Shown piece after piece: positions 52,168 through 62,400 of a DNA stretch of 64,000 bases. The notes below the pieces were generated by a model. It was not told where the DNA came from. It saw only the letters and a program-made list of their open reading frames with translations, and did not search any database. Numbering within the stretch: the first letter of the stretch is position 1; each line of letters begins with the position of its first letter. The position numbers and the translations under genes are program-made. The stretch comes from Oscarella lobularis. Lineage: Eukaryota > Porifera > Homoscleromorpha > Homosclerophorida > Oscarellidae. The stretch is from positions 2,294,001 through 2,358,000 of the forward strand of contig NC_089183.1 of NCBI RefSeq assembly GCF_947507565.1. Direction: 5' to 3'.

Positions 52168-54179
52168 CTTTTATCGTATCCGAGTGGCCAATTGTGCACA
52201 TAGTATAGTATGCCAACCACAGTGACATCATGAAATTTTTAAAGGTGCTCGTATCCCCAAATCTCACCTGTCATCCCTGACCTTTTATTCTAGTTAGTCT
52301 ATTGTGCCTTTTGATATTAGTATCATTTAGTAGTTTCACGATGCCATCCCTCTATTGAACGTACTAGTTATTCGCATTTAGAACAGAGTTGGTTTGCTGA
52401 ATTTGACTTCTTTCTGTTCATACTTTTACACTTTTTTGTATTTTACTTTCATGATTATTAGAAAATTAGTGTTCCCCAAACCTGCAAAACCGACGCGGCT
52501 TGGGTAGTTCCAAATTATTGCACGTTGTCAAGCTTAGTCGGGAATAGAGGGGGGGTAGATGGTTACGATAAAGGTGACGTCGTCCTCCTGCTACATACCT
52601 CTGACGTTTCAAGGTCTATTATCGGTTCGGTATCTGGTTAGTGATCCCAAGCCAACCTACTATTGGGATATGGATTGTCTCTTCGTCATGGGTATGCATG
52701 TACTTGCATGAGTCCAATTCCAGGTCGTACGTCTATATCCAACGAGGACTATAACTGAGTGCTACATGTTAGTTTTCGTGCGCCTTCTCGCTGTACTGAA
52801 AACGCAATGCATCCCCATTCATACGCGCGCAGTGCGAATTGATAATGAGAACCTAGCTCCTAAAGGAATAGAAACGCTCGTGAGATCTGAAAGGCACTCG
52901 ATTCTTCCTCTGGACTGCATGCATGATTAGCAGCTTCATAACTGCACCGTCAACAGGAGAGTGGCGATTCTCTAGAAAGCTATATGACATGAAAAAAAAT
53001 TGGAAATGGCGGATGCGGGTGGGCTAGAAATCGTTGACCGTCCTTTTGAGCCACAATCAGGGTTTACTCAGGGTTCACTCAGCAATTTACGTGTCGACCT
53101 GGATCACTGCCAGTCCCGGCGCGTGCTGCTTTTACCCAAGCGCAACCGATCAACACCGCAGGCGCAAGAAGCGATCAAATACTGAGTGCAGGCGGCTTTG
53201 AAGAAGGAAGTTGGAATTATAGGGACACGCCGTGAGACAGGCTGCTTTTAGTTCGTGTTTTAGGCTGACGTCACACGTCACACGTGACAGACCTTTGACG
53301 CGAGGCCTCAATTCATTATTGGTGGCCTTGGACGATGGATTTCTAGCAACGCTGATACATTGTGCTACAGTGCGTTTCTTTCTATTCGCGCGGCGTGCTC
53401 GATCAGGCGACTCGCGCAATCGAGCGGATCGCTCGACGATCGAAATCTCAACCCCGACGCGCGTGTGCAGCCTTACCTCTCGCCGACGACGAAATCGTCG
53501 ACGCTTCATCGTATTCGTCAAACCGATTCCGGGCTCGATCGCGAAACGATCGAGCTCGCGCGTTCACATGCAGCTGCGAAAACGGATATCGCGGCCGGAT
53601 CAAGGTATTCCAACCTCTATATACCTACCTTCCTTGTAGAAAGAGAAGTTTGTGCTCGTCTAGGATGCCAGAAGGCAAAGGATGGCATAGCTAGACAGAG
53701 ATGCGCACCAGGATAGCTCATGGCTCTACGTGAAGCGAAGGGAAATCCCGGATGCTTATAAAAACTGCAGTCTAGCTCTGTCTCTTCTAATTGTACCTTC
53801 AAATTTAAAATTTCTCCAAATATTTTGAACGCTTCTCCATTGCTTGATCAGACGCCACACGTAATTCACTACCGCCAATTATGATCATTGCTGGTCGTTC
53901 GCGAAGTCATTAAAAAATTGTGGCGTCGAGCTCCGTTTATTACGAAATCATTTTGCGCACAAATATAGCAACAAGATCTGATCTCTGATGTAATATGTCA
54001 ATGAAATTATAAAAATGAACAATATTTAATGCACATTCATCTACTCTATATCTTCAAACGAAAATCATTTGAGGGATTATATTTACAAGAGCCATTATTA
54101 TTATTTAAAAAACTTTTCTAAATAGATAGGTAAATGAAGTGTAAACGACGTTTTATCTCATATAGAAAGAGAATGACTC
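52168..54179. other. Intergenic, 2 kb, no supported gene
   Basis: Several overlapping open frames at 53232-53716 on the plus strand sit in a cg-rich island. One frame (SSGSLDDRNLNPDARVQPYL ... TDSGLDRETIELARSH) looks protein-like and is followed by a possible donor at 53606 (caag|gtattc), so a first exon is possible. Nothing else is recognised. Confidence 0.35.
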
Positions 54180-55175
54180 AAAATATCAAAATGAAAGATA
54201 GTACTCGCTAGGTGAAGGTCTTTCTTCGTTTTGCGCGTAAAAAGCACTTTGGAACGCGTGCTGCGGCACTTCTTAGCGGGCTGTAGGTACGTCTTAATTG
54301 ATTGATTGATTGATACGTCAATGCCAGTGCCTCTTCTTTCCGGTGTTCTATTCAAGCAACGGAAGGCCTTACTTTTGTAATAGGAAGGTATCTATTTGCT
54401 ATTGAAATATTTCTTTATTTAGCACTTCCACTGGGCTCCCCCATTCAGTCTCCCTACGTGTGTCGCTGCACGAGTACGAAACTGGCGAAAACACCAAGAA
54501 TCTTTAGAAAACATGCAATAAATTAGGACGTGCAAACACAACGATAAACATATAATAGATATTCGATGCAAGTGTTTTGGGTCGCTCTTCCACACTTGTC
54601 CGGTTCATTCTTCTTTATGAAGCGGACACGCCTTCATTACTGCGTGGAACTTTTCTTCCAACTCCGCTCGAATTGAAAGCCCAAAACAACATCGGCACCG
54701 ACTTCTTTTCTCATAAGGCACAAAGGACACAAACCAGTTTCAGCGTAATACTTCTTAGCATTGAAGCTGCTGCAAAAGTATGCAAGATGGTTCAAGCCAA
54801 AAGCAGAGACAGCAGGAAATTCAGAGCAGTTGCAAACCTTCACCAGAGGTATAAGTGTCGTGTAAAGGTAGCAGCGCTTGGTGGTTGTGCGTTCACGAAA
54901 GCCTTCTATATTGTCACTGCTTTCAAATAGCTTAGCAACCAGAGCATCTTTGGCTTCGACGTCGTCAGGCCATATTGAGTCCAGTTCGTCGTTGACAATA
55001 AGAAGTCCGGCCAAATACAAAGATGCAAAACGCATTCTTTCAGTTGGCGAAGAAGATGCCGCTTCGACGATGGCCTTGATGACCTTTCGCGAGCACACTG
55101 CATGCGCCAAGAGGGGAATTTCAGCGATATACGATAGATATTCAATAGCCACCCAGTAGAGGTTGTCCGCACTAG
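54180..55175 (-). repeat. Direct duplication, left copy (ZYG11-like 3' part and flank)
   Basis: Flank and C-terminal coding sequence (ctaggtgaaggtctttcttc through the exon end) match 57390-58200. The flanks share gatacg..caatg..cagtgcctc and ctgggct.cccccattcagtc. The left copy has four gatt units where the right has two. Confidence 0.8.
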
Positions 55176-57099
55176 AGTCGCGATGAATATAATAATACGA
55201 GGATCTCAGAGCCACTTCTGCCAGATTGTCCACAGCGTCAGGGACGTTTACAAAGAAATGATACAGATTCGGCAGTCCATAACACAGTGACGAAAGAGCG
55301 CGAACAGTTGTATAACTTCTCGGGACAAACATTGGGAGACGTAATGACTTAGGTTTCAATCTCATTCTTTCAATGTCGTCATAGAAATTGACGAGATCGC
55401 TTAGCTTGACGCACAATGTAGGAAGACAGCTCTTTTCAATAGCCAAATGTTGACGACTGGTTGCTGGCAGTTCTTCGAACAATTTTCCCAGGAAGTTTAT
55501 TTTCGAATAATCGTCGTCCGGAAGACTGCTTATGGCTGCCACAGCCAAATGCAAAAGAAGAGGGTGCGAACAAATAAACGGTGACAAATAAAGAAAATTC
55601 AAAAGGAGACCTCGACGAAAGGACTTTTCGCTGTCGAACAGTGAATATTCTGAACAGTTCTGAAACCGAGGAAAACTTCTTGGATACAGAAAGAGTTGAA
55701 AAGCCAATTCTAGAAGAGTACGAGAATGGTGGTTTAGAACAAGTGGCTCATCGTACTTCGCCTTAAAAATTTGACGAAGGAGGAGGTCGTTGAAAAACTT
55801 AGTGACGACTTTTTGCACCTTAAAGTCAAAATCACGTCCACTCTTCATGCGAAGAAGTCCAGCGTAAATCATTGACGACAGTTGTGCAGGAATCACTTCG
55901 TCGCGGCACCACATTATGAAGTCACTTTTAGTAACAGCATCAGAAAAAGACTCGTAATTTCTCAATGCATGCTTGCTGCGATAGTCATTAACGTTTCTCC
56001 CTGCAGCGATTCGACAGTTTTCTACGCCAAGTTCTTCAGCTGTTTTATAGCCATATTCGGAGGCTATAAAATCCTCAAGAAATTTGAGTTGAGCAGATCT
56101 GTTTGTGGCTATTAGAACGTCGCAAACGCAAGCAAGCGAGAGTGTGCCCGAAGAATCAAGATGAGTAATCGAAGGAGAATGAGTTAGAATTGTGTAAAGA
56201 GCGTGTTTCACTCTTGCTTGTTCTGATCCTATGTCACTGTCCCAATAAACGTAAGAGAGATCGAGGCTTTCTAAACAACAAAGTTTAGAAAAAAAAGCCG
56301 ATATCTTAGAAGATAGCGCTGCAGTGAATTCAGGTAGCACTGCAGTGACGTCAGATTCTTTGACAGAGACGAACTTTAACGAATTAAGCCCAAGATGTTT
56401 GAGACCAACGCAAGTGAGGCAGTCAGCCATAGAAAACACTTCAAACAGGCTAACAGGAATTCCAGAAATGCAAAGATGCTCCAATAGAGGTAGACTTGAA
56501 ACAAACGCGCGCAAATCTTCACGAGAAACAGACGTGAATCCAATGTCCAAATGCCTTAGATTTGAAAAATGCGGAAGCTCGAGTAATCCAATTTCGCCGA
56601 CGACGTGACGGGCACTGAAGCTCGTCAACGATTCCTTGCAGTTGCCCTTAACGATTTTCAAAAAAGGAGTCGACAAATCTGCCCAACACGGACTGAACGA
56701 TATGTCGATGCTCGTCACGTCGATCGATTTCGCTATTTTTTCGACGACTGCTTCTGGGTCGATGTCGGCGAGGAAGTAGAGAGGCAAAGCCGTCAAACGA
56801 AAGCGATTTCGATCGAGTAGAATATCAAGGACGTTCACTGTAAGCTTTCCACGTCGAGCGAGTCCGTCGATTATGCGGTTGGCGATAGGCGAAGGCAAGC
56901 AGACTGAAGACGAGGGGTCGCCAAGAAGAATCTCCGCGACGGAGGGCAAGGGAAGAGCTGGTATATCACCCAGTGAAGACAATCGCGGAACAAAAAACGT
57001 TTCGCTCAGGCTTTGGATAGCCCAATCGGACAGCGTGTCCAGACGAACGTCCACGTTTAATCCGGGTTTGTGGCTTGTGTGAGAGGACAACTCGATCAC
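54637..57099 (-). CDS. ZYG11-like protein, copy 2 (no start ATG, altered C-terminus)
   Basis: Closely similar to the gene at 18298-20799 over some 800 residues: PSPIANRIIDGLARRGKL, LRHLDIGFTSVSRED, LEHLCISGIPVSLF, FGLNHLAYFC, LCPLCLMRKE. Two departures stand out. The ATG of copy 1 (MDVRLDTL) is GTG here (NVDVRLDTL) and no in-frame ATG lies upstream before a stop, so a start would need a spliced exon. Near the end, one base is missing at gttgttttggg compared with copy 3, so the tail becomes GFQFERSW... and ends early, losing the conserved MKACP-HK-E end. The long open frame argues for selection until recently. Intact gene with an unseen first exon, or young pseudogene. Confidence 0.65.
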   Translation of the reverse strand: MIELSSHTSHKPGLNVDVRLDTLSDWAIQSLSETFFVPRLSSLGDIPALPLPSVAEILLGDPSSSVCLPSPIANRIIDGLARRGKLTVNVLDILLDRNRFRLTALPLYFLADIDPEAVVEKIAKSIDVTSIDISFSPCWADLSTPFLKIVKGNCKESLTSFSARHVVGEIGLLELPHFSNLRHLDIGFTSVSREDLRAFVSSLPLLEHLCISGIPVSLFEVFSMADCLTCVGLKHLGLNSLKFVSVKESDVTAVLPEFTAALSSKISAFFSKLCCLESLDLSYVYWDSDIGSEQARVKHALYTILTHSPSITHLDSSGTLSLACVCDVLIATNRSAQLKFLEDFIASEYGYKTAEELGVENCRIAAGRNVNDYRSKHALRNYESFSDAVTKSDFIMWCRDEVIPAQLSSMIYAGLLRMKSGRDFDFKVQKVVTKFFNDLLLRQIFKAKYDEPLVLNHHSRTLLELAFQLFLYPRSFPRFQNCSEYSLFDSEKSFRRGLLLNFLYLSPFICSHPLLLHLAVAAISSLPDDDYSKINFLGKLFEELPATSRQHLAIEKSCLPTLCVKLSDLVNFYDDIERMRLKPKSLRLPMFVPRSYTTVRALSSLCYGLPNLYHFFVNVPDAVDNLAEVALRSSYYYIHRDSSADNLYWVAIEYLSYIAEIPLLAHAVCSRKVIKAIVEAASSSPTERMRFASLYLAGLLIVNDELDSIWPDDVEAKDALVAKLFESSDNIEGFRERTTTKRCYLYTTLIPLVKVCNCSEFPAVSAFGLNHLAYFCSSFNAKKYYAETGLCPLCLMRKEVGADVVLGFQFERSWKKSSTQ

Positions 57100-57389
57100 G
57101 TGACATTGGGTAACGCGGCGTTCTTCAGCGCGGATTTTGACTCTAGTTCCTGCACGAGAAGCTTCTTTTAGGAAACGAACGACGCCTTACTTCGTGAATC
57201 TGGAACCCAATCGTGTTAGAGATGATCTATCCTACACACCTCATCGCTTTCAGTTTGTAGATATGTACAGAATTGCACGACGACAACTGCTACTGCGCTA
57301 GTGCGTGATGGCGAAACAAGCGATTTGTTTACCCTTAGAGGTGAGGCCTCTTGTGAGGATACCCGTCAGCATCACAGATAACTATTCGA

Positions 57390-58200
57390 TCGCTATGTGA
57401 AGGTCTTTCTTCCTTTTCGCGTAAAAGCAGTTTGGAACGCGTGCTGCGGCACTTCTTAGAGGGCTGTAGGTAGATTACATCTGAATTAATTGATTGATAC
57501 GACAATGTCAGTGCCTCCTAAGCAACGAAGGTATCTATTTGCTATTGAAATATTTTCTATTTAGCACTTCGACTGGGCTTCCCCATTCAGTCTCCCTACG
57601 TGCACGAGTACGAAACTGGCGGAAACATCAGGAATCTTTAGAAAACATGAAATAAATTAGGACGTCCAAACACAACAATAAACATATAATAGAAATTCGA
57701 TGCAAGTTTTTTGGGTAGCTCTTCTACACTCCACACTTGTCCTGCTCATTCTTCTTTATGAAGCGGACACGCCTTCATTACTGCGTGGAACTTTTCTTCC
57801 AACTCCGCTGGAATTGAAAGCCCAAAAAAAACATCGGCACCGACTTCTTTTCTCATAAGGCACGAAGGACACAAACCATTTTCAGCGTAATACTTCTGAG
57901 CATCGAAGCTGCTGCAAAAGTATGCCAGATGGTTCAAGCCAAAAGCAGAGACAGTAGGAAATCCAGAGCACTTGCAAACCATGACTAGAGGCATAAGTGT
58001 TGTGTAAATTAAGGTAGCAGCGCTTGGTGGTTGTGCGTTCACAAAAGCCTTCTTCTATATTGTCACTGCTTTCAAGCAGCTTAGCAATTAACCAGAGCAT
58101 CTTTCGCTTCGACATCGTCAGGCCATATTGAGTCCAGTTCGGCGTTGGCAATAAGAAGTCCGGCCAAATACAAAGATGCAAAACGCATTCTTTCAGTTGG
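57390..58200 (-). repeat. Direct duplication, right copy
   Basis: Counterpart of 54180-55175. It ends abruptly at about 58200, where similarity to the ZYG11-like exon stops and LDLa-gene-linked sequence begins. Confidence 0.75.
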
Positions 58201-58223
58201 CAAAGAAAACGCCGCATCGACAA
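57746..58223 (-). pseudogene. ZYG11-like C-terminal fragment, copy 3
   Basis: Only the last about 150 codons remain. Relative to copies 1 and 2 it has a 4-nt insertion (ttaa) at about 58086 and another (ttaa/atta) at about 58007, plus 3 extra bases at 58055, so the frame breaks twice. The end itself is kept (FGLSIPAELEEKF, MKACPLHKEE) and shows the original tail lost by copy 2. Confidence 0.85.
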
Positions 58224-58439
58224 TGGACACCTGTCACTACGCGAATGGACCGGGCGATAAGTGGACCGGGGGACCGCTTACAGCTGCCGTAGAATAACCG
58301 GGCAGTCCAAAGGAAGCAGCTGCAGTTGGTCCGACATTGCCACAAAAGGGCCGACATCGCTAAAGGGTCGTATCTGAGTTCCTCGCTACACTCTAACCTC
58401 CTACCTTCTTCGTCAATTAACGTAATGTAGTCTATTTGT

Positions 58440-58960
58440 TCTGCTGGTCTGGTAGGAGTGCAGCGTTCGTTATTTGCGCACTGAAAGTCGTTATGCGCGC
58501 ATGGTTGTGGCGTTGAAGTCATCGTCGTCGTCGTCATCGGTAGCGGCGGCGGCGGGGGCGGAGGCGGCGGCGACTTCTTTTTCTTGTCGACCGCTGTCGC
58601 TGTCGTCGGCGGGCATGCCAATTCGTCTGAAAAGTCTAAACAGTCGTTGTCGCCGTTACACACGTGCTCGGTCGGAATGCATCGTCTATTTGCGCATTCG
58701 TATTTGGAAGGAGAGCAGACGGACCGTTTTCTTCGTCGCTTACAGCCGAACGTTTCGTCTGAGCCGTCGTCGCAGTCAAACTTACCGTCGCAACGATGAC
58801 GACGAGAAATGCTCTGTCCGTCTTGGCATTGCATGAAAATTGCGGCGACGCGTGCACGTCGAGAGACTTTACGCGCTGTGAATTGAACGTGCGAGCAGTG
58901 ACGACAGACTGTCGTGAACTTGCAGATCTGCAGCAGCATTGGTTGATCGGACCCAATTAA
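58440..58960 (-). pseudogene. LDLa pair plus third partial module with poly-proline linker
   Basis: From about 58800 the frame reads [56 protein letters not shown], a lysine run, about nine prolines, a Thr run and a third start (CAHNDFQCANNERC) that fades into unrelated sequence. The first module has Ser for Cys (GQSIS), and upstream a 4-nt insertion (catg at about 58831) and a stop break the leader exon. It lies upstream of a ZYG11-like piece, the same order as at 18.3-21.2 kb. Confidence 0.7.
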
Positions 58961-59409
58961 TGCACCTGTTCCATCATCGCTGTGACTTGCACGCCCGAAT
59001 AAGGATCATTTGCATATTACGTGAAATAAACCGTAAAATATAAAAGAAGCCTAATTGCTAATGTTCAAAATAACATATAACAACCCCTCTCTGCTAAAAT
59101 AATATCGTGATATTCATAAAATATTGCCCATCACTACAGTGCAATCAAATGTACCACTCTACCGCTAAAATAACGTTATGACGATAATGAATACAGTCAT
59201 TAAGATGATGCATGCAGTGGAAGACAATAGGAAACAAAGTGAGTGAAAAGTTGACATCGCAGCTACATCCGCCTCCTCAGGAAGAGACTGGTCTTCGGCA
59301 GGCTGCAGGTTGCTTTGCAAAGGCTAGTGAAGATAGTTAGTTGTTCACAGTGACAAGATCTATACTACGTGATTATAAAATAAGCTGAGAATACCGGACT
59401 TCAATGATT
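58961..59409. other. Intergenic / 3' flank of gene C
   Basis: No gene seen. The segment 59240-59340 resembles the 3' flank of gene A at 38270-38340 (cctcctcaggaagagac). Confidence 0.5.
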
Positions 59410-62400
59410 TTAGTGCTTCCCCTCTACCTCTGCCTCTAAATATTGTAAACTAATAGATTAACTCATTCCTGCAGAAAATCAGTAACTTACCTAGAAAAAT
59501 TTCGGAAATTTCTGATGAATAGCCGACACACATCATAGCATCAATAAGATGCCTTCGAGTTGCTCTCGCGCCAAAACTGTCTGCCCAAGAGTCCAGCATT
59601 ACTAGAGCAGCTTCACGAGCGCTTCTTCTATATCCAAACTCGTGAAGATGGTAATGTTTGTAAGGTTCCGGTGCCAAAACCCTCCCAATTTGTTTCCAAA
59701 TAGGCACAATGCATCGAGACGCTTCAAATCTTTCGCGGGAAGTTATTGGAGTATAAAGGCCACTTTTATTTTGAACCATCGACTTTAAGAGATAATTAGA
59801 GAGATCCGTGTGGCCATAAAGGAAAGCAATGCTTTGAGCTGTCTTCCCATTCTATGAAATGCTGGGAATTGCCGCTTATCAGTGCAATTTCTGACTAAAC
59901 CTTATTTCTGATATTGACATCACATTTATTGCAGACGAGTAGGTTAACAGTGGGTAAACAGCCTATTTTAGAGGATATCATCAGCGACGTCCAGCCATCC
60001 TGAAAAAATTAATTCTAAAAAGATAACATGAATAAAAAAATTTTCATTTTTACGTGGTCTTGCTCATCGACGTTGGCATAACTATTAACAAGATGTTCAG
60101 CAATTTCAGTGCGGCCATAAAAACAGGCAAGGTGCAATGCTGTTTGTCCGGACTATGAAAAAAATAGCTAATTAGATCTTACCACGAAATACCTTCTGAC
60201 CTACCGTATTTCTAATATTAACATCACATTTATAAGAGGCGAGTAGTTTCACCATAGAAAGATCGCTTTTTTTACAGGCATTCATCAGTGGGGTCCAGCC
60301 ATCCTGCACACATAAAAATATAAGACACTGAAAGAGTTCGCTTCTTTACATAGTCTTGCTGATCGACAATGAAAGCACAACTATCGATCAGGTGTTCGGC
60401 AGTCGCGGCACGACCATAAGCAAAAGCAACGTGTAATGCTGTTCGTCCACACTGTATAAAATATGGCAAGTTAGCACTTGCATTGTATTATATTCATTTA
60501 GAAACTAAAACCTTGTCACTAATATTAGCATTGCATTTACGGGAGACGAGTAGTTTCACCGTGGAGAGATGACCGTTTTTGCAAGCATACATCAGCGGAG
60601 TCCAGCCATTCTTCATGACCAGATTCTGTTATATGACATGCAACAACACTTCGTCTCTGTTTCTTACGATTTCTTGATCATTGACAGCGGCTGGACATGT
60701 ATCAATAAGATATTTAGAGACAGATATGTGACCGTTAAAGGAAGCAACGTGCAAAGCCGTATTGTAATTCTGCATATTAGTGCCAATTATTTTTAATCGT
60801 AGTGATTTCAGGCTGAACCTTATCTCTGATATTAACATCACAGTTGTGGGAAACGAGTAGTTGCACTGTGGCAATATGACCTTTTTCAGACGCAAGCATC
60901 AGCGAGGTCCAGGATTTCTGCACGCAAAAATGCCATTTGAGAGAACGTGACTGTGGCATCTTTATGTCCTTACGTTGTCTTGTTCATTGACATTGACAGC
61001 ACTATTATCCATGAGATATTGAGCGACGGCAGTGTGACCCCAAAGACAAGCAACGTGTAACGCTGTTTGTCCTTCCTAAAAAAAGCTGCTAAGAAGCACG
61101 TATTACGGTAATTTCGTATTGAACCATATTTTTGACATTTACACCCCATTCATTTCCTCTAGAGACGAGTTTAGAGACGAGTAGCCGTACAATAGAAAGA
61201 TTACCTTCTTGACAAGCATACATCAGAGGGGTCTAGCCAGCCTGCACAAGGTGCACTTGCTGATTATGACGTACGTACGGTAACCGCTTTTACAGTGTCT
61301 ATCAGATTGACATCCTCACAAACATCAGTTGTTTGACCAAAAAGAAAATCAACGATAGCAGGGTGACCAAGAAAAGCAGCAATGTGAAACACCGTAATCA
61401 AATGCTAAAAATAATGCAAACAATTATTAATTACAGAATTTCTGAGTAAATCACCTTATCTGTGACGTTCAATTTGCATGCATTCGCGACGAGACATTGC
61501 ACAGTGAGAAGTTGACCTTCACTACAAGCACACATTAGCGGGGTCCACCCACACTGCAAACAGAAATGCTCATTCATATTCAGTTTATGCTATTTGCCTT
61601 CTAGAAAGGCTTGTTTGTTGACATTAACATCTTTACTGTATGAGAAAAGAATTAGCTTAGGCGTACTATTTTACATACCCGATCAACGCTGTTAATAAGC
61701 AACGGTGCCTTAGAGAGAACAGCTTCCACCAAATCGGCAAAATCTGGAGAAACGCAAAAGATGTAACAACTTCATGCAGGCAACTGGCCAGAAAAATGAT
61801 AATTAACCTTCCGCAGGTGTCTTCGCTAGGAGGTGGAGTACTGTGTCTTTCTTCTAAATTAGATAAAAGGCTGACGCCTACTAATGTTGCGTGCAAGGAG
61901 TAACCCTCACAATTTTGAAATCCAATTTGCAGCCAGCTTGAACTAGCTTCTTCGCAAACTCCCAGTCGCGCTGCTTAATTGAAAAACTTAAAGGACAACT
62001 TCCTTCCTAAAGAAAATTAGGAATGAAAATAAAGCGTTATTAAATTGTCGTCAGGTAAATACGCTGTCAGACGTGCTGAGATCACACCCAGCTTCTAATA
62101 GGAATTGTGCCACACGTTTGCATCCTTTCTTGGAAGCATAAAAGAATGCAGTACAACCGAACTAAAGGAAGCGAGCATAAGAGCACACTGTAAGAAATTT
62201 TGCTGATCATACAGTGTCTCTCGAGAAAACGTTGCAGCCCTTTGCAATAAGCAGCCTGACCACATCTTCGTGAGAACCCCTCGAATCGCTTAGACAAGCA
62301 GCAATGAGAGCTGTTCGTTTCTACGTAAAATCATGCAATTGAACGTCTAGGTGAATGGCTCAGCTAAACGGTATCCTCGTCTTACGTCTTTTAAATCAAC

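Noticed and set aside
53570-53605. EGF-like motif (FTCSCENGYRGR)
   Set aside because: Only two cysteines, no partner cysteines upstream, and a competing frame looks more protein-like.
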